Assembly (NCBI GenBank): GCA_002431905.1
Contig: DJER01000011.1
Span: forward strand, 1-13,889
Direction of reading: 5' to 3'
DNA from: Christensenella sp. UBA5893
GTDB lineage: Bacteria; Bacillota; Clostridia; Christensenellales; UBA1242
Length of the DNA stretch: 13,889 bases
The position numbers and the translations under genes were made by a program. The notes below the pieces were generated by a model. The model was not told the DNA's origin. It did no database searches and worked only from the letters and a program-made list of their open reading frames with translations. The first letter of the stretch is position 1. The number at the start of each line of letters is the position of its first letter. This document shows, in pieces, positions 6,556 through 13,344 of the stretch.

Positions 6556-7599
6556 ATGAAAATTTGCAAAAGAGTGATATATGTTTTGTTTTTGTTTGCC
6601 ATTTCAACCATTTTTTGTGGTTGTAGTTTTGGTGGCTTAAATGAGAAAATTCGAACTCAAACAAGCCCAGCAATTGACATATCAAAAATTTCAAATTATC
6701 AAGATGTTGTTGAAGTTTGCAAACCTGCCGTTGTTGGAATTGTTTCAACAAATGGCAAGTATCAAAGCATTGGCACAGGTGTTTGTATAAAAAATGGAAA
6801 TTATATTTTAACAAATAATCATGTGGTTGAAAATAGTGATGTCGCAACTCTATATTTAAGCAACGGCAAAACAACTGGTGGAACTGTTGTTTGGACTGAC
6901 CCATCAAGTGACCTTGCAATGATAAAAAGTGAAAAAGCAATTCCATATTTGCCAATTGCAGAAAGTGGAACATATAAATCTGGCGATGAAGTCATTGCCA
7001 TTGGCACACCTCTTGCACTTGCTTTTAGGCATAGTGCAACAAAGGGAATAATCAGTGCCATCAACAGAACAATTTCTGTTGACAATGAAGATAGTGGGAC
7101 AACTACGCTATACAATATGATTCAACACGATGCAAGCATCAACCCTGGCAACAGTGGTGGTCCGCTTATAAATATGAAAGGCGAAGTTGTTGGCATAAAC
7201 ACCGTTAAGGTTACTGATGCAGAAGGCATGGGCTTTGCCATTCCGGTTGACACATTTAAAAATGTTGTTGAGCGTGTTAGCGCAAATGGAAGTTTTGAAC
7301 CAACCTATTTGGGCGTGTTTGGTTTTGACAACCAACTTAAAAATATTGGCAGTGTTGCAACAGGCGTTTATGTGCAAGATGTTGCAAAAAACAGTCCTGC
7401 AGATATTGCTGGCATAGAAAAGGGCGATGTTATTGTTATGCTTAATAAAGCCCCCATCAATCTTGCAAAAGATTTAAAGTCAGAACTATATTCGTTTGAT
7501 GTTGGCGATTACGTTCAAGTTGGTTACATTCATAACGGAGTTGAAAAAACTGCAAACATTAAACTTGATTCTCGACCAAATGCAAAGATAAAAAAATGA
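6556..7599 (+). CDS. htrA: HtrA/DegP-like serine protease, membrane or lipid anchored, one PDZ domain
   Basis: A 347-aa envelope protease of the trypsin-like S1C family that clears misfolded exported proteins. Seen: a basic N-terminus, a hydrophobic segment (7-22) ending in FCGC, with Cys23 a possible lipidation site though the lipobox is not ideal; the catalytic triad His89 (LTNNHVV), Asp119 (PSSDLAMIK) and Ser200 (NPGNSGGPLIN); and one PDZ domain from about 245 to 345 (GVYVQDVAKNSPADIAGI). The ATG at 6541 lacks an RBS, while the one at 6556 has GAGG five bases upstream and gives a proper signal sequence. It is divergent from walJ, with 138 bases between the two starts. A strong terminator follows directly, so it is monocistronic. 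I found no convincing promoter by eye. Confidence 0.92.
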   Translation: MKICKRVIYVLFLFAISTIFCGCSFGGLNEKIRTQTSPAIDISKISNYQDVVEVCKPAVVGIVSTNGKYQSIGTGVCIKNGNYILTNNHVVENSDVATLYLSNGKTTGGTVVWTDPSSDLAMIKSEKAIPYLPIAESGTYKSGDEVIAIGTPLALAFRHSATKGIISAINRTISVDNEDSGTTTLYNMIQHDASINPGNSGGPLINMKGEVVGINTVKVTDAEGMGFAIPVDTFKNVVERVSANGSFEPTYLGVFGFDNQLKNIGSVATGVYVQDVAKNSPADIAGIEKGDVIVMLNKAPINLAKDLKSELYSFDVGDYVQVGYIHNGVEKTANIKLDSRPNAKIKK

Positions 7600-7622
7600 G
7601 TGCTTAATGTGAGCACTTTTTT
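7599..7622 (+). terminator. Rho-independent terminator of htrA
   Basis: AGTGCT (7599-7604) pairs with AGCACT (7612-7617) around a 7-base loop and runs into six T's. The stem begins on the last base of the htrA stop codon. Confidence 0.85.
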
Positions 7623-7692
7623 GTTTGAGAATGGTTTTTTGATAAAATGCTTGTGTTTTGACGCAAAAAATTTAAACAGATTTAAAAATTTA

Positions 7693-7721
7693 TTGTGTAA
7701 ACCACAAAAATGTTATACAAT
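7693..7721 (+). promoter_or_regulatory. prfB promoter candidate
   Basis: TTGTGT (7693-7698) is followed after 17 bases by TACAAT (7716-7721). The spacing is ideal and the boxes are moderately close to consensus. The leader would be about 15-17 bases. Confidence 0.5.
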
Positions 7722-7744
7722 ATACTTAACTTAAAGGAAAAATT

Positions 7745-8845
7745 ATGATTGTAGATAAACAGCAAGATGCACTAAACGAACTTGATGGAAAAATTGGAAT
7801 CATCAAAAAGTGCATAAATGTGGAAAACATTGAAAAAAAAATCGAAAGTTTAAAAGAAGAGCAAAACTCTCCTGATTTTTGGACTGACCAAAAAAATGCC
7901 CAGAAGGTTAGCAAAGAATTAAAAATTTTGGAAAACAAAGTTGAAACAATCAAAAAGATTGAAGATGGCAGGCAATACATTGTTGAACTTTTGGAACTTT
8001 TGAAAACGGAAGATGACAATGATATGCTTGCCGACCTAAACACCGAACTTGACAAACTTTCAAAGTTGGTTGAAACAACATTTTTGTCAACACTTTTAAA
8101 TGACAAATACGATGAAAACAATGCCATTATGACAATTCATAGTGGTGCTGGTGGCACAGAAAGTCAAGATTGGGCAAGTATGCTTTATAGAATGTATACA
8201 AGATTTGCAGAGCGCAACAATTTTAAACTTAAAGTTATGGACCTGCAAGAAGGCGATGTTGTTGGCATAAAATCTGTAACGTTTATGCTTGAAGGCGACA
8301 ATGCCTATGGCTATATGAAGTGTGAAAAAGGCGTTCATCGTTTGGTCAGAATTTCGCCATTTGATTCCAATGCAAGAAGACACACATCTTTTGCAAGTGT
8401 TGATGTTATGCCAGAAATTGAAAATGACACCGACATTGTGATTGATGAAAAAGATTTGCGAATTGACACATACCATTCTAGTGGTGCAGGCGGTCAAAAT
8501 GTAAACAAAACCGAAAGTGCCATAAGAATAACCCACATTCCAACCGGAATTGTTGTAAACTGCCAAATTGAAAGAAGCCAAATGCAAAACAAAGCAACTG
8601 CCTTTCAAATGTTAAGGGCAAAATTGGCAGCACTTAAACAAGAACAAGAAGAAAATGAGCGCAAGAGCATACAAGGTGAACTTAAAAAGATTGAGTGGGG
8701 AAGCCAAATTAGGTCGTATGTGTTCTGCCCATACACTCTTGTAAAGGACCACCGAACAGACTTTGAAACTTCAAACATCAACGCTGTTATGGATGGAGAT
8801 ATTCTTGATTTTATAAATGCATACCTAACGATGAAAAATAGTTAA
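7745..8845 (+). CDS. prfB: Peptide chain release factor 2
   Basis: A 366-aa release factor that reads UGA and UAA stops on the ribosome and triggers peptide release. The stop-codon recognition tripeptide SPF (204-206, in RISPFDSNARRH) marks it as RF2 rather than RF1. The catalytic loop GGQ is at 249-251 (SGAGGQNVNKT), and SGAGGTESQDW and WGSQIRSYVF are typical of the family. The N-terminal helices are present. The reading frame is continuous from an ATG with AAAGGA six bases upstream; the programmed +1 frameshift with an early in-frame UGA that controls many RF2 genes is not seen. It is followed after 10 bases by an unrecognised gene, probably in the same operon. Confidence 0.97.
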   Translation: MIVDKQQDALNELDGKIGIIKKCINVENIEKKIESLKEEQNSPDFWTDQKNAQKVSKELKILENKVETIKKIEDGRQYIVELLELLKTEDDNDMLADLNTELDKLSKLVETTFLSTLLNDKYDENNAIMTIHSGAGGTESQDWASMLYRMYTRFAERNNFKLKVMDLQEGDVVGIKSVTFMLEGDNAYGYMKCEKGVHRLVRISPFDSNARRHTSFASVDVMPEIENDTDIVIDEKDLRIDTYHSSGAGGQNVNKTESAIRITHIPTGIVVNCQIERSQMQNKATAFQMLRAKLAALKQEQEENERKSIQGELKKIEWGSQIRSYVFCPYTLVKDHRTDFETSNINAVMDGDILDFINAYLTMKNS

Positions 8846-8855
8846 TGGAGAAAAA

Positions 8856-9479
8856 ATGTTTAACAAAACACTATACAAAAAAATTTGTGACGCAACTTGT
8901 TCAAGACACGAACTTGATGAGTTTTGCGTGCATCTTGAAGATAATGAATATGACACACAAAATTCTTTTGAAAAATATTTTAACATAAGCAGTGTTGAAA
9001 AAATTTTTGATTTGTTTAAAATTGGCAAAATTGATATTTACTTTTTGTCTGATTGGGCAAATGCTTTCAACTGGATTGTTATGGCAGAAGATTATTTTTC
9101 TTTGACAGATGAACCACCTAAAAACATTGGAGATGTTGCGAAGTGGGAAATATCAAACTTGCTTGATGCCATTTCATCAAGTGAGTATCAAGATGGCAGA
9201 GAAGAAGTGCTTTTTGACTATCTTTCTGCAATCAAGTTTTATAGCAAGATATATAAAGATGCTGGCAAACTTGATGTTTATATGAATTATTGCGAAGATG
9301 AAATTGAAGTTTTGTGTGTTGATGACCAAAACAAAAAATATTATGAACTTGAAATGTTTGCCGAAAAAGATGCCAAGCCATTTGCTTTTGGCAACAAGAT
9401 TAGTGCAAGCAAGTATGATAAAATGCTTCAAAAACTTGAAGATATGAACTATTGCTATGTTGTTGCAGTTGATAGATAG
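8856..9479 (+). CDS. Uncharacterised 207-aa protein, co-transcribed with prfB
   Basis: Not recognised. It is a soluble, acidic-looking protein without a signal peptide or membrane segment. The N-terminal third is rich in Asp/Glu and aromatic residues (ATCSRHELDEFCVHLEDNEY), the middle contains SDWANAFNWIVMAEDYF and GDVAKWEISNLLDAI, which look helical, and the last third has short strand-like stretches (IEVLCVDDQNKKYYELEMFA). It contains five Cys but no clear metal-binding pattern. The gene starts 10 bases after prfB with GGAG five bases before its ATG and is closed by a terminator, so it is a genuine gene in a two-gene operon. Base composition matches the flanking housekeeping genes. Confidence 0.85.
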   Translation: MFNKTLYKKICDATCSRHELDEFCVHLEDNEYDTQNSFEKYFNISSVEKIFDLFKIGKIDIYFLSDWANAFNWIVMAEDYFSLTDEPPKNIGDVAKWEISNLLDAISSSEYQDGREEVLFDYLSAIKFYSKIYKDAGKLDVYMNYCEDEIEVLCVDDQNKKYYELEMFAEKDAKPFAFGNKISASKYDKMLQKLEDMNYCYVVAVDR

Positions 9480-9531
9480 TTGTTCAATTGCGAAGTGAAA
9501 CTTAAATTGTAAAACTTAAAAGTTAAAAAAC

Positions 9532-9563
9532 AAAAAGCGTTATAAATTTAATAACGCTTTTTT
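9532..9563. terminator. Bidirectional terminator between convergent genes
   Basis: GCGTTAT (9537-9543) pairs with ATAACGC (9551-9557) around a 7-base loop. Five A's lie on the left and six T's on the right, so the hairpin can end transcription of the plus-strand prfB operon and of minus-strand tilS. Confidence 0.88.
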
Positions 9564-9565
9564 GT

Positions 9566-10897
9566 TTACTTTTCTAAACTTATTACATAGGCTTGTTTTG
9601 TTGTTTCATCAACTTTAACATCATCACTAATTTCATAGCCCAAAACACAATATATCTTGTTGCCATCTGCCAAAACAGGAATGTCATTTCTTATTCTGTT
9701 TGGAACTTTTGCATCAATAAAATAATCTTTGAGTTTCTTTTCGCCACTGCCAAATTTTTTGAACACATCGCCAGTTTCTCTTGTTCGCCATTTTGCTGTT
9801 GCCGGCAATTTTTTTGCATCAATAACAAGTTGATTTTCGCCATTAAGTGCAAATTTTGATGTCTTTTTAATGTTGATTGTTCCAAAACCTTCAAAAGTCG
9901 TTTTCCCTGTTTTAAAATCTTTTGGAACAGGTTTTTCTTTTTTCTCTGCAACAGAAAGTGTTAGGTAGTCATATTCCAAACTTGCCTTTAAACTGTTTGG
10001 CAAACTGATTTTTGAGCCGTTTTCTCCGCTCTTAACAAGACCTTTTAAAATTTCAAGATGTTTTTTCTCAATGTCTTTTGAAAGTCCAAGTTTGTTAAAA
10101 GCATAACGCAAAACTCTGTTTATTACTGGAGCAGGGTAAACAAAGTAGGTTAAAGGAATGCGAACAAGATTTTTTTCTATAACCATATTGTCATAGTCAA
10201 TTTGACTTGAAATGTAATCATCATCTTGCTTGCAAATCTTTCCAAAAGAAACAAGATTATTGTCAACATTTTTCCAGTATTGCCTAATTTTTGGCATAAT
10301 TTCATTTCTCAAAAAGTTTCTGCTGTATTCTGTGTTGCTGTTTGTTTCATCTTCAACATAACTAATCATATTTTGAGTTATGTAGGTGTAAATTTCTTCT
10401 TTTGTTGTGTTTAAAAGTGGGCGAACATATTTGCCTTGCACAACTTCCATTCCACTTGCGCCTTTAAGACCTGCGCCCCTAAAAATGTTAAGCAAAATTG
10501 TTTCGGCTTGATCTTGAACATGATGTGCAATTGCAATTTTGTCAACATAGCCCTTTTCAATCAAAGCATCAAACATTTTGTATCTTGCAATTCGTGCTGC
10601 TTCTTCAAGTCCAATTTTTTGTTCTCTTGCAATTTCAACAGCGTTGACCTTAAATTTGTAACATTTAATAAAGTTTTCTCTGCAATATGATGCAACAAAA
10701 GCAGAGTCGTCAGCACTTGTTGGTCTAATTGAGTGGTCAATGTTAATTGCCACAATGTCAATATCCCAGTCATCTTTTTTGCTGTTTAAGTAGTGCAAAA
10801 GACACATACTGTCCATTCCGCCACTGCAAGCAACTCCAACAACTTCGCCACGTTTAAAAAGTTTGTTGTCTTTTATCGTTTTTTCTATACTATCCAT
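9566..10897 (-). CDS. tilS: tRNA(Ile)-lysidine synthetase
   Basis: A 443-aa enzyme that uses ATP to attach lysine to C34 of the CAU tRNA-Ile, changing both its codon reading and its charging. The PP-loop SGGMDS is at 25-30, followed by INIDHSIRPTSADD, LEEAARIARYKMF, AIAHHVQDQAETIL, the RPLL segment and ETNSNTEYSRNFLRNEIMP, all typical of TilS. A C-terminal TilS_C-like part ends with KWRTRETGD...KKFGSGEKKLKDYFIDAKVP. The ATG at 10903 lies only 2 bases past GGAAGG; the ATG at 10897, 8 bases past it, is better placed and chosen. It is convergent with the prfB operon and divergent from the HD-domain gene. Confidence 0.95.
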   Translation of the reverse strand: MDSIEKTIKDNKLFKRGEVVGVACSGGMDSMCLLHYLNSKKDDWDIDIVAINIDHSIRPTSADDSAFVASYCRENFIKCYKFKVNAVEIAREQKIGLEEAARIARYKMFDALIEKGYVDKIAIAHHVQDQAETILLNIFRGAGLKGASGMEVVQGKYVRPLLNTTKEEIYTYITQNMISYVEDETNSNTEYSRNFLRNEIMPKIRQYWKNVDNNLVSFGKICKQDDDYISSQIDYDNMVIEKNLVRIPLTYFVYPAPVINRVLRYAFNKLGLSKDIEKKHLEILKGLVKSGENGSKISLPNSLKASLEYDYLTLSVAEKKEKPVPKDFKTGKTTFEGFGTINIKKTSKFALNGENQLVIDAKKLPATAKWRTRETGDVFKKFGSGEKKLKDYFIDAKVPNRIRNDIPVLADGNKIYCVLGYEISDDVKVDETTKQAYVISLEK

Positions 10898-10918
10898 AAT
10901 CATAACCTTCCGCTCAAT

Positions 10919-10947
10919 ATTATATATAATAAATAGTTTAATTTCAA
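10919..10947 (-). promoter_or_regulatory. tilS promoter
   Basis: On the minus strand TTGAAA (10942-10947) is followed after 17 bases by TATAAT (10919-10924). Transcription would begin about 12-15 bases before the chosen ATG, just ahead of the GGAAGG ribosome site. Confidence 0.75.
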
Positions 10948-11073
10948 CAAATAATAATGCGAATTTTTAAGAATTTTGTCGTAAATGCCTTTTAGACGCA
11001 AAAAAAATTAAAAAATACATATACTTTATGGCGTTTTGTGAATTTTTTTGTAAAATTTTTAGTTGTTAATTGC

Positions 11074-11102
11074 TTGATATCAAACAAAATAAATTATATA
11101 AT
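11074..11102 (+). promoter_or_regulatory. Promoter of the HD-domain gene, placed right at the start codon
   Basis: TTGATA (11074-11079), 17 bases, then TATAAT (11097-11102). The last T of the -10 is 7 bases before the A of the ATG at 11109, so the predicted start site falls on or next to the start codon. Confidence 0.75.
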
Positions 11103-11108
11103 CTAATT

Positions 11109-11687
11109 ATGAAAGATGAATTTATTGAAATTTATAAAACAAACATCAAGCGTGATGGAGCAGACAAACTTTTGGAGTGGCTTGAAAGAACAGATTTTTT
11201 CACTGCGCCTGCAAGTTCAAAGTTTCACAGCAACTATACAGGTGGGCTTTGTGACCATAGCGTTAATGTTTACAAACGATTTAAAAGTTTAATTAAAAAT
11301 GAATATGGCGATAATTATGCTGAAAAGGTCAGTGAAGAAAGCATTGCCGTAATGTCACTTTTGCACGATGTTTGCAAAGTTGACACCTACAAAACAGATT
11401 ATAGAAACGTTAAGGTTGATGGCGTTTGGACACAACAACCATACTTTAGTGTTGCCGATGAACTGCCTTATGGGCATGGCGAAAAAAGTGTTTATATGAT
11501 AAGTGGCTTTATGCGACTTTCAAGAGAAGAAGCAATGGCAATCAATTGGCACATGAGTGGTTTTGACATGCGTGTTAAGGGTGGCAGTTATGCAATCAGT
11601 GATGCATACTACAAATATCCCGTTGCAGTTTTGCTTGCAATGGCAGATATGATGGCAACTTATTTAGATGAAAAGATTGTTAAGTGA
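11109..11687 (+). CDS. HD-domain phosphohydrolase-like protein, probably leaderless mRNA
   Basis: A 192-aa protein of the HD metal-dependent hydrolase superfamily. Seen: GGLCDHSVNV with the first His (His50), the HD doublet in SLLHDVCKVD (His86-Asp87), and a later Asp in VLLAMADMMATY. These residues would hold a divalent metal; typical substrates of the family are nucleotides or phosphodiesters, but the substrate here is unknown. The frame is open upstream from a TTG at 11070, but that start lies at the edge of the promoter. The ATG at 11109 matches the usual beginning of this protein type (MKDEFIEIYK). No ribosome-binding site precedes it. Only about 80 bases separate it from ppa, and I see no terminator between them. 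Confidence 0.88.
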   Translation: MKDEFIEIYKTNIKRDGADKLLEWLERTDFFTAPASSKFHSNYTGGLCDHSVNVYKRFKSLIKNEYGDNYAEKVSEESIAVMSLLHDVCKVDTYKTDYRNVKVDGVWTQQPYFSVADELPYGHGEKSVYMISGFMRLSREEAMAINWHMSGFDMRVKGGSYAISDAYYKYPVAVLLAMADMMATYLDEKIVK

Positions 11688-11692
11688 ATGAC

Positions 11693-11721
11693 TTGCTTAT
11701 ATAATATAATTAAGTTATTAT
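11693..11721 (+). promoter_or_regulatory. ppa promoter candidate
   Basis: TTGCTT (11693-11698), 17 bases, then TATTAT (11716-11721). The region is so AT-rich that other -10 choices exist, hence the moderate confidence. Confidence 0.45.
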
Positions 11722-11770
11722 ATGTAATATATACAATAAATAAAAACAAAAATGAAAATGGAGATTTGAT

Positions 11771-12304
11771 ATGAACATTTGGCACGATATAGATGAAAAA
11801 AGAGTTACCCCTGATGAGTTTATTGCAGTGATTGAAATTGCAAAAGGCTTCAAAAAGAAATATGAACTAGACAAGGAAACAGGGCTTATCATTTTGGATA
11901 GGGTTTTGCACACAAGCACACACTATCCAGCAAACTATGGATTCATTCCAAAAACTTTAAGTGGCGATGGCGACCCGATGGATGTGTTGGTGCTTTCAAG
12001 TGAAAGCCTTGACCCACTTGTTTTGGTAAAGTGCTATCCAGTTGGAATGATGATTATGTTAGATGGCGGAAAAGAAGACGAAAAGGTTATCGCCATTCCA
12101 GTAAACGACCCATTGTATAACGAATATACATCAATTGATGACTTGCCAAAACATATTGCAGATGAAATGATTCATTTTTTTAAAGTTTATAAAGATGAAA
12201 GTGAAAATCAAACAGTGGTAGAGGGCAAGATGCTTGGCGTTGAAGAAACAAAACTTGCAATTGCAGTTGCAAAACAAAGATACAAAGAGCATTTTGAAAT
12301 TTAA
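11771..12304 (+). CDS. ppa: Inorganic pyrophosphatase, family I (soluble)
   Basis: A 177-aa enzyme that splits pyrophosphate into two phosphates and so pulls biosynthetic reactions such as tRNA charging and nucleic acid synthesis forward. The family I signature DGDPMDVL (Asp66, Asp68, Asp71) binds catalytic metal ions. Other expected pieces are Glu22, Arg44, HYPANYGFIP (51-60) and an LDGGKEDEKVIAIP stretch with further acidic ligands. The length is right for bacterial family I enzymes. The ATG has TGGAG seven bases upstream. Many Firmicutes instead carry the unrelated family II enzyme, so this choice is mildly informative about lineage. Confidence 0.95.
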   Translation: MNIWHDIDEKRVTPDEFIAVIEIAKGFKKKYELDKETGLIILDRVLHTSTHYPANYGFIPKTLSGDGDPMDVLVLSSESLDPLVLVKCYPVGMMIMLDGGKEDEKVIAIPVNDPLYNEYTSIDDLPKHIADEMIHFFKVYKDESENQTVVEGKMLGVEETKLAIAVAKQRYKEHFEI

Positions 12305-12306
12305 TG

Positions 12307-12335
12307 TTGCAAATGGTTTCTTAAACTGATATAAT
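12307..12335 (+). promoter_or_regulatory. Promoter of the membrane-anchored protein gene
   Basis: TTGCAA (12307-12312), 17 bases, then TATAAT (12330-12335) with an extended TG one base before the -10. It begins within 10 bases of the ppa stop codon. A GAGGAG ribosome site (12343-12348) follows, 8 bases before the ATG. Confidence 0.75.
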
Positions 12336-12356
12336 AAGGAAAGAGGAGAAATATAT

Positions 12357-12905
12357 ATGGGAAAACACAGATTGTTATGTTTTAATTTAGGTTTGTTTGG
12401 AGGCGTTTTGCTTTCAGCCGGTGCATTGGCTGGTGGTGGCTACTATGTTTACAAAAATGTTTTGCCAGACAAGGTAAGACCAGTTGAACAAAAAATTGAA
12501 GATATGTATAAAGATGAGCTCAACAACAAGTTAGGTTCTAAAATTACACAAATTGATTTTAAATATGTAACATTGGACAAAGCCGATGAACAAAACTTGT
12601 TTATGCTTAACGGAACAGTTTCAGACGAAAAGGAAACTGAAAACTTAACTTTGACAAGCACTATAAGTGATAGCGATTACACGCTTGCTCAAAAAAAGTT
12701 TGCAAAAGAGTATAAAGCTGATGCTGATTTGATTGATAACTACAATGTTGATGGACTTTATTATATTTATGAGATAATGAATAGAGAAACAACAGAAGTA
12801 AATTCCATCAAAATTGGCGAAGATACATTAAGCGTCAAAAATTCATCTGCTTTAAGTGCCTACACTCCAGTAGTATTTGATGATGGAGAAGCTTTGTGCA
12901 AATAA
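12357..12905 (+). CDS. Small membrane-anchored protein of unknown function
   Basis: Not recognised. A 182-aa protein with a short basic N-terminus and one hydrophobic, glycine-rich segment (about residues 6-31, LGLFGGVLLSAGALAGGGYY), either an uncleaved anchor or a signal peptide. The remaining 150 residues are hydrophilic and would lie outside the cell. They contain a helix-like acidic stretch (PVEQKIEDMYKDELNNKLG) and then beta-like segments (ITQIDFKYVTL, NLFMLNGTVSDE, NLTLTSTI). It ends in Cys-Lys. It has its own strong promoter and RBS and is closed by a terminator, so it is very likely expressed as a single gene. Confidence 0.8.
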   Translation: MGKHRLLCFNLGLFGGVLLSAGALAGGGYYVYKNVLPDKVRPVEQKIEDMYKDELNNKLGSKITQIDFKYVTLDKADEQNLFMLNGTVSDEKETENLTLTSTISDSDYTLAQKKFAKEYKADADLIDNYNVDGLYYIYEIMNRETTEVNSIKIGEDTLSVKNSSALSAYTPVVFDDGEALCK

Positions 12906-12947
12906 CAAAATCCAAAAATTGTAGCAATAAAAAATTTAATTGAAAGC

Positions 12948-12977
12948 AAAAAAGACAGATAAAAATGTCTTTTTTTT
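12948..12977 (+). terminator. Rho-independent terminator before the rRNA gene
   Basis: AGACA (12953-12957) pairs with TGTCT (12966-12970), extended by A:T pairs, and ends in a run of eight T's. It separates the preceding gene from the rRNA promoter. Confidence 0.8.
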
Positions 12978-12981
12978 GTTG

Positions 12982-13103
12982 TTTTTAAAAAAAGTTTAAA
13001 AATTTTTAAAAAAAGTTATTTTTAAAATTGTTAGTAAAATGTAATAGTCTAAAACAATATTAAAAAAAACATAAAAAAAAGTAAAAAAATTTTAAAAAAA
13101 TTG
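12982..13103 (+). promoter_or_regulatory. Phased A-tract region upstream of the rRNA promoter
   Basis: The stretch is almost pure A/T. A 15-base unit T5A7GTT occurs at 12982-12996 and again exactly 21 bases later at 13003-13017. Four A-tracts (13062-13069, 13073-13080, 13083-13089, 13094-13100) have centres 9.5-11 bases apart, in phase with the DNA helix, and end just before the -35 box. This is the layout of an UP element or intrinsically curved activating DNA. Confidence 0.65.
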
Positions 13104-13132
13104 TTGACATACAAAATGCGTTGTGATAAACT
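13104..13132 (+). promoter_or_regulatory. 23S rRNA promoter
   Basis: A perfect -35 TTGACA (13104-13109), 17 bases, then TAAACT (13127-13132) with an extended TG one base upstream. The start site near 13139 would give a leader of about 205 bases before the mature 23S end. Confidence 0.8.
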
Positions 13133-13344
13133 ACAAGAGCTGTCAAATGAGGCGCACGCTTCACTTTCACGGCAAGCACATTGACAACTGCATAAATATT
13201 TAAGAAGAACGATATCAAATATCAATACAAATAGTGTAAATAATGTATCATTCATATGTTGAAAAGGCAAATCAAATTTGTCGTTTCAAGCGAAACAATT
13301 TACGCTGAGTTAAAATTAGCAAAGCTAAGAAAATCGACGTATAC
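13133..13344 (+). other. 23S rRNA leader with processing and antitermination-like structure
   Basis: No gene is seen. TGTCAAATG (13141-13149) can pair with CATTGACA (13179-13186) with one bulged base. The segment ATTGACAACTGCATAA (from 13180) resembles the TTGAAAACTGCATAA element common in clostridial 16S-23S spacers, which contains the boxA-like signal. Small hairpins lie at 13283-13296 (GTTTC/GAAAC) and 13316-13328 (TTAGC/GCTAA). The 5' half of an RNase III processing stem should be here, but its partner is beyond the window. Confidence 0.5.

Noticed and set aside
6554..6973. 139-codon minus-strand frame inside htrA
   Set aside because: It is antisense to the signal and catalytic part of htrA and has a low-complexity Leu/Gln/His-rich translation.
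8096..8608. 170-codon open frame opposite prfB
   Set aside because: It is fully antisense to a certain RF2 gene, has no RBS or family features and has a biased Cys/His/Phe composition; it is a shadow of the AT-rich codon usage.
13133..13344. tRNA gene in the 23S leader
   Set aside because: No cloverleaf, no TTCGA-type T-loop and no CCA end; the hairpins seen are too small.
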